Shown in pieces: positions 43,866 through 54,911 of a stretch of 64,000 nt of DNA. The position numbers were made by a program, and so were the translations under genes. Each line of letters begins with the position of its first letter. Positions within the stretch are counted from its first letter, which is position 1. Source of the stretch: Simmondsia chinensis (taxonomy: Eukaryota > Streptophyta > Magnoliopsida > Caryophyllales > Simmondsiaceae); NCBI GenBank assembly GCA_018398585.1, contig JAGTTD010000011.1:19893346-19957345 (forward strand). Direction: 5' to 3'. The notes beneath the pieces were generated by a model. It saw only the letters and a list, made by a program, of their open reading frames with translations, had not been told where the DNA came from and made no database searches.

Positions 43866-44394
43866 GAGATGCGAGCAGCCTCATACTACGCTAGGCAGGA
43901 GAGGGAGAAGCGGGCCAAAGAAGAGATGGTTGGAGACGATCAGATAAGACCTCACCCACCTAAACCTTCGGGAGGAGATGGCCTTAGATAGAGCCCAATG
44001 GAGGGCTAGCATAGGAGTAGCAGAGGTAGCGGAGTAGAGTAGGGTAGTTCAGCTTCTGTGGTATCTCCAGTGTTCTAAGCCTTTAGGGTAGTCCAAAGTC
44101 AGCGCGCTTATGTGCGATCCGAGCTCCTGATTGACTAGTAGTTCATTGGCATATTTGCGATCTGCTATGTCTTTGCCTTTATTTGCCTAGCTTTGTCCTG
44201 CTTATATGCTTATTGGTTCTCGTGTTGCCAGGCTGCCAGGCTTCATTGCTGTGGACAAGCTTTTCAGGTTGGGGGTCCTCGAAAACAGCCTCCCTTCTGG
44301 GCAACCCCTAGAAGGGGGAAGGCTGCGTAAATCTACCCCCCCAGGCCCCGCTTATGCGGGAGCCCTTAAGGCACTGGGTTGTTGTTGTTGTTGT
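43866..44394 (+). mobile_element. RTE-type LINE, 5'-truncated 3' end
   Basis: It interrupts the copia internal region: the intact counterpart near 49970 reads straight through. One plus-strand frame gives the C-terminal end of a RTE-clade ORF: GPKKRWLETIR, a TAA at 43945-43947, then DLTHLNLREEMALDRAQWR, ending at 44035-44037. The 3' UTR runs to a (TTG)n tail at about 44380-44393. Its last 140 bases (CAGGTTGGGGG, GAAGGGGGAAGGCTGCGTAA, GCGGGAGCCCTTAAGGCAC) match the body and tail of the two 5S-headed SINEs in this window. About 14 bases of target sequence were lost and no clean duplication was seen. It would have encoded reverse transcriptase that recognises this tail. Confidence 0.8.
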
Positions 44395-45255
44395 ATTCAT
44401 GCCTTACTCTCAGGTGCCTCCTTTTGTTCATCGAAATTTTTATTTTTAATTTTAGTTATTACAGCTTGATTGTTACAATGTAACGAAATTAGAGGCACAG
44501 GTTTAGGCAATAATGGTATATCAGTCATAAAACTTTTGATCCACTCAGCTTTAATACCAGCAGCATCTAGTGCAACTAACTCGGCTTTCATAGTGGAACG
44601 AGAAATAATTGTCTGTATTGCAGAACACATAACCAGTTGTAAATTTTCTATCATCAGAAGCAGCTATCCAGTTAGCATCACTAAATCCTTCAATTGAAGT
44701 AGGAAAATCACAATAATAAATAACATAGTCTAAAGTTCCTTTTAGGTACTTAAATACCCTTTCTAAAGCCGCCCAATGTACAATACTTGGGTTGTGTGTA
44801 TATCTACCTAATCTAGACACGGCATGTGAAATGTCTAGTCAAGTATGATTAGCTAGATGTAACAAGGAACCAATTATTTGAGAATATTTGTGTTGTGAAA
44901 TACTTTCACCTTCATTTTTTTTAATTTAAATGTTGGATCACAAGGACTAGTAATAGGAGTCACATTAATATAATCGAACTTTTTCAACAATTTTTCAATA
45001 TGGTGCAACTGGGTCAAAGCAATTCCACTTTCATCCTTAATTTCATATCCAAATTAATTTCATACCCAAAATAACATCAACAGGACCAAGATCTTTCATG
45101 TCCAAATTACTAGACAAGAAAGCCTTAATATCTATAATATCACCAAGATTACTTCCAAATATCAATATATCATCAACATATAAACAAAGCATAACACGTG
45201 TTACCAATTTGTTTAATATATACACATTTATCAGCACTATTAGTTTGAAAGCCAT
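44395..45255 (-). pseudogene. Copia internal 1: RNase H and end of RT
   Basis: Minus-strand fragments in several frames. RNase H contains GRYTHNPSIVHWA, DANWIAASDDRKFTTGYVF and ISRSTMKAELVALDA, but a gap of about 30 bases (compared with 50210-50245) shifts the frame within it. RT contributes MLCLYVDDILIFGS at about 45170-45210, with the YVDD catalytic motif intact. Matches 49980-50840 in internal 2. Confidence 0.75.
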
Positions 45256-45349
45256 AAGAGAACATTACTTTATCAAACTTTTTATGCCATTGTTTAGGCG
45301 CTTGCTTTAATCCATAAAGGGATTTTACTAGCTTACAAACTTTATTTTC

Positions 45350-46057
45350 TTACCCAGAAACAATAAAACCTTCTGTTTGATCTGTATAAATTTCTTCTTC
45401 TAAATCACTATTTAGAAATGCTGTCTTAACATCCATTTGGTGAATTTCTAATATATATATAGAAGCAAGGGCGAGCAAGATTCTTTTTATAGTAATCTTA
45501 GAAACCGGTGAATAAGTATCAAAGAAATCTATTCCTTCTTCTTGTTTGAATCCCTTAGCCACTAATCTAGCTTTAAACTTTTCAATTGAACCATTAGCTC
45601 GTAGTTTTTTCCTAAAAATCCATTTACACCCATATGGTAAATCAATTAAAATCCAAGTTTTATTAGCCATAATAGATTCAATTTCTTTTTTAATTGCTTC
45701 TTTCCAGAAAGGGGCATTAACTAATTGTATTGCTTCCTTACAAGTTCTAGGATCATCTTCTATTAAAAAGGTATAAAAATTATTATTAAAATTTTTAGCC
45801 TTTCTAGCCCTCTTAGTTCTTCTAGGTTCATTATAATGTTGATTATCATTATCATAATTTATAGGGCTAATAGAACTAGAAGAACTACCATCAGAAGAAA
45901 TTCTAGATACTCTAGTTTTCATTGGAAAAATATTTTCAAAGAAAGTAACATCACGGGATTCAATAATAGAATTTGAAGAATATCCAACAAATGCACAATC
46001 TAAAGTTTTAGGACCTGGTTCTCTTTTCTTTATGATAGATATATTTACTTTAGCCAA
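45350..46057 (-). pseudogene. Copia internal 1: reverse transcriptase N-terminal part
   Basis: 235 open codons: the end of the integrase linker (TLDCAFVGYSSNS), an acidic/Ser-rich spacer, then RT with WILIDLPYGCKWIFRKK, FKARLVAKGFKQ and MDVKTAFLNSDLEEEIY, typical Ty1/copia RT blocks. It is separated by frame changes from integrase upstream and the RT active site downstream. Confidence 0.8.
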
Positions 46058-46080
46058 ACACCCTTACACTTAAAGATATT

Positions 46081-46862
46081 TCAAAGAGGGTTTTTTTTAT
46101 TTTTACCTAATTCATAGGGTGTTTTATCAACCTTCTTATATGATACCCTATTTAGAACCTGACAAGCAAAGTACAAAGCTTCACCCCATAAATTATTTGG
46201 TAAACCAGAACTAATAAGTATAGCATTGATCATATCTAATAAAGTTATGTTTTTTCTTCCAGCTACGTCATTAGATTGAGGGGAATAGGGAGGTGATACT
46301 TGATGTACTATACCATACATTTCACAAAAATGGTTCATTTCAATAAGAGCATATTCACCACCTCTATCAGAACTTAATATTTTAATTTTTCTTTCGAGTT
46401 GATTTTCAGCTTCTGCTTTATAGATTTTAAATTTATCAAATAACTCACTTTTAGAGTGTATCAAATAAACATAACAATATTTTGAGAAATCATCTATAAA
46501 AGTAATAAAGTATCTTTTTCCACCACGAGTCAAAACTTGATTATTAACACAAATATTGATATGAATTAATTGTAGTAATTTAGTTTTTCTTTCTACTTGT
46601 TTAAAGGATTTTCTAGGTTGTTTAACTTGCACACATATTTCATATTTTTCATTCATGTTTACATGTGATTTAGGCATAAGGTCCGTGTTCATCATTTTTC
46701 TTATTGTATTTAAGTTAACATGTCCAAGTCTGCTATGCTAGATATCACAATGTTCAACATTTGCAATAGATAGCAAAGACGAAGATTTTTTATTATTAGA
46801 AATATTCAAAATACTTAAAACCAAAAAGGCCATCTAACAAATATCCTTTACCAATAAATGGC
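46081..46862 (-). pseudogene. Copia internal 1: integrase
   Basis: The stretch 46081-46695 has the integrase core: FITFIDDFSKYCYVY, LSSDRGGEY and SPPYSPQSNDVAGRKN. The catalytic Glu of the family (before RK) is Gly here, and the same change is present in internal 2. The N-terminal end has CVQVKQPRKSFK, the end of the zinc-binding region. Sequence at the upstream end is repeated by the 340-bp duplication. Confidence 0.8.
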
Positions 46863-47202
46863 CCACGAGTCAAAACTTGATTATTAACACAAATATTGAT
46901 ATGAATTAATTGTAGTAATTTAGTTTTTCTTTCTACTTGTTTAAAGGATTTTCTAGGTTGTTTAACTTGCACACATATTTCATATTTTTCATTCATGTTT
47001 ACATGTGATTTAGGTATAAGGTCCGTGTTCATCATTTTTCTTATTGTATTTAAGTTAACATGTCCAAGTCTGCTATGCTAGATATCACAATGTTCAACAT
47101 TTGCAATAGATAGCAAAGACGAAGATTTTTTATTATTAGAAATATTCAAAATACTTAAAACCAAAAAGGCCATCTAACAAATATCCTTTACCAATAAATG
47201 GC
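46523..47202. repeat. 340-bp tandem duplication inside copia integrase
   Basis: 46523-46862 and 46863-47202 are consecutive copies, from CCACGAGTCAAAAC to CAATAAATGGC, differing at about one position (GGCATAAGG or GGTATAAGG). 340 is not a multiple of three, so it shifts the frame. Internal 2 has only one copy, so this arose after the array formed. Confidence 0.9.
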
Positions 47203-47540
47203 CCAAATCTTCTTATTACAACCTTATTGGAATAAAAAACAACTTTAAATCCTTGTTGAACTAAAAGAGATGTGCTAATTAGATTTTTCCTAATGTCGGG
47301 TACATGGAGGACTTCATCCAAAGCCAAGGATTTTTCGGATGACAACTCTAAATGAACTAGCCCTTGACCTAGGATATGAGCCACACTCCCATTCCTCATG
47401 CTCACACTTATTGTGCCTGATACTTGATAAGATGAAAACTAGTTTCTATCAGCGCACACGTGAAAATTTGCTCCAGAGTCTATCCACTAGTCGTTTGAAT
47501 TGAAAATTATTGAATTTAACTCTAGCAATTGACAAAGTAC
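47136..47540 (-). pseudogene. Copia internal 1: protease and pre-integrase region
   Basis: Frames contain SMRNGSVAHILGQG and LDEVLHVPDIRKNLIS, the part following the protease active site. The active-site segment itself (around 47450-47500) holds a stop where internal 2 reads WWIDSGANVHVC. Confidence 0.7.
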
Positions 47541-47639
47541 CTGTTAGTAGGGGAATTGGAGTTAGCGCTCACATTCACTACATTGGCTTGTGGTCTAGGA
47601 GGGTTGTGAGATCCGGGCACTTTAGATGGTCGACGGTGA

Positions 47640-48526
47640 GATGGTAGCAAACCTTAGCTCTATGGTTAGTCTTCTCACAGACCCAACATGGACCTTGAGT
47701 TAAGTTATTGCCTTTAGGCCTATTATTATTGTTTGTTTTGTAGCTATTACCACCATTCGGTCATTTAAAACCTTTTTTCTTAAATGTTTTTTGTTTAGGC
47801 TTATGATTAGTCATAATATTATGTGCCTTAGCCTGAAATTCAGTATTTTTTTGCAATTGTTGCTTTGGCCAGCGGTGACTATCCTCCATTCTTAAAGCAA
47901 CATATAATTCCTCCAATGAAAAACTTTCAGGTTTATGTTTCAATGATCTACCAAACTCAGACCATGAATGTGGTAATTTTTTAATAAGGGATGTAATCCA
48001 TACAATTTCTGGAATTTCAATCCCTTTTTATTTTCATTTTAAAATTAATTTATGAAGTTCATGAACCTATTAAGAAACGTTTTTTCCATCAATCATTTGA
48101 TAATTGAGTCAAGCTTCAATAGAACTCTTGTTAAACCTCTTTCTTCAATGCCATACCTATGATCTACGGCATTCCATAATTCTGTCGCAGATTTAGTGTG
48201 ACAAAAGCTACTGTAGATATTATTAGATAAAGCACTCAAAATTCTTTCATGGCATAAAATATCTTTTTCGGTAGATGTGGTTTTACTAGTGATGTTGAAT
48301 CTCCACTAGTAGGAGTACCACCAACCGATTCCGAGGATTTTTCACTACTTTTTTCCTTATTACCTAGAATTACCAAAATTAATCCTAGTTCAGTTAGGCA
48401 AAACCTCATTTGCTGTTGCCAACAAAGGATATTTTGCCCAGCAAATTTTTCGGGCTTAATGGTGAGGGTGTTAAGGATTTCCATGCTTGTAGACATTCTT
48501 TTTTCTCTAGTTTTTAATTTAGGCAA
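47640..48526 (-). pseudogene. Copia internal 1: gag with zinc knuckle
   Basis: The minus strand starts at 48526 with MSTSMEILNTL shortly inside, followed by KPEKFAGQN and WQQQMRFCLTELGL, a common start of copia gag. Frames break near 48235 and 47950. The zinc knuckle CWVCEKTNHRAKVC is complete at about 47645-47690 (C-x2-C-x4-H-x4-C). In internal 2 its second Cys is Tyr. Confidence 0.75.
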
Positions 48527-48547
48527 TGATAATTTTCCTTCTAAGAT

Positions 48548-49276
48548 TGTTGGAAAAATTTACCTAATAAAACACCCAAAACTCAATTACTAATATAAAA
48601 CTTTAATAACAACAAATACCAACAATAATTGAACTAAAGGCAAAAATTAAAAAGAGAAAAAGTTTAGAAACGCCTGTGTGGGTTGAGGCACGCAAAAGTG
48701 CGCTCTCCTTAGAAAGCAAACGCCCCTCCTGCGCGAGTATTACAAGGCTTGCACTTGAAAGCACTCCCCTCCCAGGATTCAACAACCCGTCGGACCCCTA
48801 TCAGTGCAGTAATTAAAGATTCCCGGACCTAAATCACCATAGCTCACAATTTCTTGGAAGAGAGGGGGGAAGGACAGTACTGAAAATCAGTTATTGTATT
48901 TCTCAGATATGTCTCCTTTTAACAGGCATTTCAACCCCTTTTATAACACTAAAAAGGAACGTTATTATTATTATTATATTATTATAATTATTTTATTTTT
49001 AATTTTTTTTCCAAACACAAAATCAAAAATATAAACGTTCACATCCGCAAAATAATAGGTAACAATTACGCGGATGAGACCAAGCAACTATCCTGCCATC
49101 CCTAGGATCTTCATATAACTATATCAATATTTTAACAACTAATTTAATGTTTAAAAAATCAAAGCTAAATTAACATATTTTAAATACAAAAATAAGTATA
49201 CATATATGTATATATTTATATGAAAATAATGAATAAAACAATTTTTAAATCAATAAAAATATTGCAATTTTTAACA
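48548..49276 (-). repeat. Copia array LTR b (middle, shared)
   Basis: 729 bp, TGTTGGAAAAATTTACC to TTTTTAACA on the plus strand. It has primer-site text on its left (ATCTTAGAAGG, minus strand) and polypurine text on its right (GTGTGGGAGAA), so it serves as 5' LTR for internal 1 and 3' LTR for internal 2. Confidence 0.85.
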
Positions 49277-49838
49277 TTCTCCCACACGATTTAAAAAATT
49301 AAAAAGTAAACAAAAATTTGTGAGCACTTGTATTCCGTTAATAGATGCGGGTATCTTTCGAGTTTGGACCCATGCTTAGTGTTATGAGTTTCAACCTGAA
49401 AAACTGTAGTAGCATATAGAGCTTTGAACTAGGTCTTTATAGCTAGGTCTACACTCACAACACATAGAGAATACTGGTAATCTAAGGTCCTATCGGTTGA
49501 GCGCGTTACGGTCAAGGGCGCAAATCCTATCTCATGAGCGTCATTATGGAATAGCCCAGTTCCCACAGTGGCGACTCCACCACCACACTCACGTAGGTGG
49601 ACCCTCCAAGAGTAACTTGTGATCATCACCCCGCAAACTATATGCCTTCGGATCCATTTAGGGCTTTAAAACCCTGCCTTAAACATCACAGATTAGAGCA
49701 CTTCACCTTAGGAATGGAACCTGGGATACCACACTATAAAATAAGTGCTCTTAAAATCACCTATCAGCTTCCTTTTTACCTGTTGAACCTTATTCATGGG
49801 AACACCATGACACTGAAGACAAGTTTCCACTGTGGTGA
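49277..49838 (-). other. Copia internal 2: region between RNase H and LTR b
   Basis: Non-pol counterpart of 43175-43865. Contains the polypurine tract next to the LTR and the 66-codon open frame 49429-49629. Confidence 0.55.
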
Positions 49839-50441
49839 CTACGTTTTTGGCTTCAGTCCCACTCCTCTCGATGATTGTATAACTTGCTGGCGCAGCAGTC
49901 CCCTTGTAAGCGAATCCGCAATATTATCTTTCGACCTGACAAAGTCAGCAACAATCACACCATGTGTAAGTAAATGCTTTATTGATTCATGCCTTACTCT
50001 CATGTGCCTCCTTTTTTCATCAAAATTTTTATTTTTAATTTTAGCTATTACAGCTTGATTGCCACAATGTAACGAAACTGGAGACATAGGTTTAGGCAAT
50101 AATGGTATATAAGTCATAAAACTTTTGATCCACTCAGCTTCAATACTAGCAGCATCTAGTGCTACTAACTTGGCTTCCATAGTGGAACGAGAAATAATTG
50201 TCTGTATTGCAGACTTCCAAGACACCGCACCGCCACCCAGTGTAAACACATAACCAGTTGTAAATTTTCTATCATCAGAATCTGCTATCCAGTTAGCATC
50301 ACTAAATCCTTCAATTGAAGTAGGAAAATCACAATAATAAATAACATAGTCTAAAGTTCCTTTTAGGTACTTAAATACCCTTTCTAAAGCCGCCCAATGT
50401 ACAATACTTGGGTTGTGTGTATATCTACCTAATCTAGACAT
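49839..50441 (-). pseudogene. Copia internal 2: RNase H
   Basis: 200 open codons: GRYTHNPSIVHWAALERVFK, DANWIADSDDRKFTTGYVF, GGGAVSWKSAIQTI, SRSTMEAKLVALD and the end block HESIKHLLTHGVIVADFV, then ADSLTRGL. This is a complete copia RNase H and pol end; only the RT upstream is frame-shifted. It degrades the RNA of RNA-DNA hybrids during replication. Confidence 0.85.
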
Positions 50442-50552
50442 GGCATGTGAAATGTCTAGTCTAGTATGATCTAGTATGATTAGCTAGAAGTAACAAGGAA
50501 CCAATTATTTGAGAATATTTGTGTTGTAAAACACTTTCACCTTCATTTTCCT

Positions 50553-51515
50553 TTAATTTAAATGTTGGATCAAAAGACTAGTTACAGGAGTCACATTAAT
50601 ATAATCGAACTTTTTCAACAATTTTTCAATATAGTGCGACTGGGTCAAAGCAATTCCACTTTCAACCTTAATTAATTTCATAACCAAAATAACATCAACA
50701 GGACCAAGATCTAATATCACAAAGATTACTTCCAAATATCAATATATCATGAACATATAATTAAAGCATAACACTTGTGTTACCAGTTTGTTTAATATAT
50801 ACACGTTTATCAGCACTATTAGTTTGAAAGCCATAAGAGAACATTATTTTATCAAACTTTTCATGCCATTGTTTAGGCGCTTGCTTTAATCCTTTTAAGG
50901 ATTTTACTAGCTTACAAACTTTATTCTCTTGCCAGGAACAACAAAACCTTCTGGTTGATCCATATAAATTTCTTCTTCTAAATCACCATTTAGAAATGTT
51001 GTCTTAACATCCATTTGGTGAATTTCTAATTTATGTATAGAAGCAAGGGCAAGCAAGATTCTTATTATAGTAATCTTAGAAACCGGTGAATAGGTATCAA
51101 AAAAATCTATTCGTTCTTCTTGTTTGAATTCCTTAGCTACTAGTCTAGCTTTAAGCTTTTCCATTGAACCATCAGATCTCAGTTTTTTCCTAAAAATCCA
51201 TTTACACCCAATTGGTTTACACCCATATGGTAAATCAGTTAAAATCCAAGTCTTATTAGCTGTAATAGATTCAATTTCATCTTTAACTGCTTCTTTCCAG
51301 AAAGGGGAATCAACTGATTGCATTACTTTCTTATAAGTTCTAGGATCATCTTCTATTAAGAATGTATAAAAATTATCACTTAAATTTTTAACCTTTCTAG
51401 CCCTCTTAGTTCTTCTAGGTTTATTATGATGTTGATTATCATTATCATAATCTATAGGGCTGATAGAACTAGAAGAACTACCATCAGAAGTAATTCTAGA
51501 TACTCTATTTTTCAT
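50553..51515 (-). pseudogene. Copia internal 2: reverse transcriptase
   Basis: The frame at 50907-51515 has WILTDLPYGCKPIGCKWIF, with a six-residue insertion repeating part of the CKPIGCKW text, then MDVKTTFLNGDLEEEIYMDQ. The active-site segment near 50720-50790 is broken by deletions and by a changed frame. 50553-50735 keeps VDVILVMKLI and SLLIQHL from the RT thumb. Confidence 0.75.
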
Positions 51516-51699
51516 TGGAAAAACATTTTCATAGAAAGTAGCATCACCGGATTCAAAAATAGTATTATTAGAAATTTCAGAATTTAATAATAAAAATCTA
51601 TAAGTAGTGCTATTTGTAGAATATCAACCAAATGCACAATCTACAATTTTAGTACCTAATTTTCTTTTCTTTATGACAAGTACTTACTTCAGCCAAATA

Positions 51700-52350
51700 C
51701 CCCCAGACTTTAAAACAGTCGAAGAGGGTTTTTTATTTTTCCATAATTCATAGGGTGTTTTATCAACCTTCTTAAATGGTATCCTATTTAGAAAGTGACA
51801 AGCAAGGTACAAAGCTTCACCTCATAAATTATTTGGTGAACCATAACTAATATGTATAGCATTGACTATATCTAATAAAGTTCTATTTTTTTTCTTCCAG
51901 CTACACCATTAGATTGAGGAGAATAGGAAGGTGATACTTCATGTACTATACAATACATTTCACAAAAATCATTCGTTTCAGTAAGAGTATATTCACCACT
52001 TCTATCAGAACGTAATATTTTAATTTTTCTTTCGAGTTGATTTTCATCTTCCGTTTTATAAATTTTAAATTTATCAAATAACTCACTTTTAGAGCGTATC
52101 AAATAAACATAAAAATATTTTGAGAAATCATCTATAAATGTAATAAAGTATCATTTTCCACCACGAGTCAAAACTTGATTATTATCACAAATATCACTAT
52201 GAATTAATTCTAGTAATTTAGTTTCTCTTTCTACTTGTTTAAAAGGTTTTTCGAGGTTGTTTAACTTGCACACATATTTCACATTTTTCATTCATGTTTA
52301 CATGTGATTTAGGCATAAGGTCCGTGTTTATCATTCTTCTTATTGTTTTA
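51700..52350 (-). pseudogene. Copia internal 2: integrase
   Basis: SKSELFDKFKIYK, LRSDRSGEYT and SYSPQSNGVAGRKK are visible around 51872-52102. As in internal 1, Gly stands where the catalytic Glu is expected. The frame breaks on both sides. Confidence 0.75.
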
Positions 52351-52364
52351 ACATATCACAGTGT

Positions 52365-52799
52365 TCAACATTTGCAATAGATAGCAAAGACGAAGATTTT
52401 TTTTGTATTAGAAATATTCAAAATGCTTAAACCAAAAAGGCCATCTAACAAATATCCTTTACCAATAAATGACCCAAATCTTCTAATTACAACCTTATTG
52501 AACTCAAAAACAACTTTAAACCCTTGTTGAACTAAAAAATACGTGCTAATTAGATTTTTTCTAATGTTGGGTACATGGAGGACTTCATCCAAAACCAAGG
52601 ATTTTTTGGATGACAACTCTAAACAAACTAGCCCTTGCCCTAGGACATGAGCCACACTCCCATTCCCCATGCTCACAATTATGGTGCCTGATACCTGATA
52701 AGATGAAAACCAGTTTCTATCAGCGCACACGTGAACATTTGCTCCAGAGTCTATCCACCAGTCATCTGAATTGAAAATTATTGAATTTAACTCTGGCAA
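52365..52799 (-). pseudogene. Copia internal 2: protease and pre-integrase region
   Basis: 144 open codons with the aspartic protease motif WWIDSGANVHVC near the start, then GNGSVAHVLGQG, LDEVLHVPNIRKNLIS and GYLLDGLFGL. The active-site DSG is intact. Confidence 0.82.
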
Positions 52800-52859
52800 T
52801 TAACAAAGCACCTGTTAGTAGGGGAATTGGACTTAGCCCCCACATTCACTACATTGGCT

Positions 52860-53770
52860 TGCGGTCTAGGAGTGCTGTGAGATCCGGGCACTTTAGATGG
52901 CTGACGGTGATGATGGTAGCAATCCTTAGCTCTATGGTTAGTCTTCTCATAGACCCAACACGGACTTTGAGTTAAGTTATTGCCTTTAGGCCTATTATTA
53001 TTGTTTGTTTTGTTGCTAGTACCACCATTAGGTCATTAAAAACCATTTTTCTTAAATGTTTTTTGTTTAGGCTTATGACTAGTTTTAACGTTGTGTGCCT
53101 TAGCCTGAAATTCAGTTCTTTTTTGCAATTTTTGGTTTGGTGGGCGGTGACTATCCTCCATTCTTAAAGCCACATATAATTCCTCAAGTGAAAAACTTTC
53201 ACGTTTATGTTTCAATGATCTATAAATTCAGACCATGAATGTGGTAAATTTTTAATAAGGGATGCAATTAGTACAATTTCTGGATTTTCAATCCCTTTAT
53301 TTTCATATTAAAAATTAATTTCTGAAATTCATAAAATTGTTCAGAAACTCTTTTTCCGTCAATCATTTGATAATCAAGCGAGGCTTTAATAGAACATCTT
53401 TTTAAACCTTTTTCTTCAGTGCCATACCTATGATATAAGGCATCCCATAATTCTATCGCAGATTTAGTGTGACAAAAGCTACTGTAGATATTATCAAACA
53501 AAGCGCTAAAAATTTTTCCATGGCATAAAATATCTTTTTCGGTAGATGTGGTTTTACTAGTGGATGTTGAATCTCCACTAGTAGGAGTACCACCAACCGA
53601 TTCCGAGAATTTTTCATGACTTCTTTCCTTATTACCTAGAATTACCGAAATTAATCCCAGTTTAGTTAGCCAAAAACCTCATTTATTGTTGCCAATAGAG
53701 GAAATTGTTTCCAGCAAATATTTCGGGCTTACTGGTGAGGACGTTAAGGATTTCCATGCTTGTAGATGTT
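52860..53770 (-). pseudogene. Copia internal 2: gag
   Basis: Broken counterpart of 47640-48526. 53268-53501 keeps CHTKSAIELWDALYHRYGTEE, a typical copia gag segment shown here in part, and DYQMIDGKRVSEQFYEFQKL. The zinc knuckle near 52925-52965 has Tyr for its second Cys. Confidence 0.72.
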
Positions 53771-53823
53771 TTTTTTTTCCCTCAAGTTTTTAATTTAGAC
53801 AATGATAATTTCCTTTTTAAGAT

Positions 53824-54385
53824 TGTTGGAAAATTTTACCTTATAAAACACCCAAAACTCAATAACTAATATAAAACTTCAATAACAACAAATACCAACA
53901 ATAATTGAACTAATGACAAAAATTAAAAAGAGAAAAGTTTAGAAACGCCTGTGTGGGTCGAGGCACGCAAAAGTGCACTCTACTTAGAAAGGAAACGTTC
54001 CTCCTGCACGATTATCACAATGCTTGAACTAGAAAGTGCTCCTCTCCCAGGATTCAACAATCCGTCAGACCTCTGTCAGTGCTGCAATTAAAGATTCCCG
54101 AACCTAAATCACCACAGTTCACAATTTCTTTTAAGAGAGGGAGTAAGGAGAGCTCTGAAAACCAATTATTGTATTTCTCAGATATGTCTCTTTTTAACTT
54201 ACATTTCAACCCCTTTTATAACACTAAAAAGGAATATTATTATTATTATTATTATTTTATTTTTATATTTTTCCAAACACAAAATCAAAAATATAATTCA
54301 TGTCCGCAAAACAATAGGCAGTAGTTACGCGGATGAGACCAAGCAATAATCCCCACCATCCCTGGGATCTTCACATAACTATATC
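53824..54385 (-). repeat. Copia array LTR c, first part
   Basis: TGTTGGAAAATTTTACC to ACTATATC. The LTR is split by the copia insertion and resumes after the second ATATC at 60344. Confidence 0.85.
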
Positions 54386-54826
54386 TGTTGTAAATATTGG
54401 ATATTTTTTGGGGAAAAATTTTAGGGTCAGGTTTGGATATTATCAAATATCATAGGAAATTATAAATTATATAAAATACCTATTTACGTAAATATACATA
54501 TACATATATATAAATGGGCATTTGTATAAGAAGTGACACTTGTCACAGCCCTAATAATCTAAGGATGGCTCACCCCCACCCCCATTTCTCTATATGTACA
54601 TACATACAGTACAAAATTTGGCGTGGGAAAAAGAATGAGAAAAGAGAGATTGTGAAGATTGAGAAAAAAAATTGGAGAGAGAGAGAGAGTTAAGGGGTTT
54701 TGAGGAAAAATAATATAATATTCTCTCGTTCTGATAAAAAATATTTGTCCTTTTTCTTCGATCATATTTGGGTTTGGTTTTTTATTTTCTTTCTATAGAG
54801 TATAATATCTCTATAATTTTATAACA
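54386..54826 (+). repeat. 5' LTR of nested copia
   Basis: 441 bp, TGTTGTAAATATTGG to TTTTATAACA. Confidence 0.92.
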
Positions 54827-54842
54827 CGTTATCAGCACGAGT
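54827..54842 (+). promoter_or_regulatory. Primer-binding site of nested copia
   Basis: CGTTATCAGCACGAGT follows the LTR directly. This form is known from Ale/Retrofit-type elements and is thought to pair with an internal part of initiator tRNA-Met. Confidence 0.7.
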
Positions 54843-54911
54843 CTCTAGCCGGACAAGGATTATCATAAACTTGAGGTAAAGTTTTTTTTATCCTAACCTT
54901 TGTTATTTCTA

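Noticed and set aside
42478..54385. Two independent copia insertions side by side
   Set aside because: They share the middle LTR, and the only matching duplication (CATTC) surrounds the whole array.
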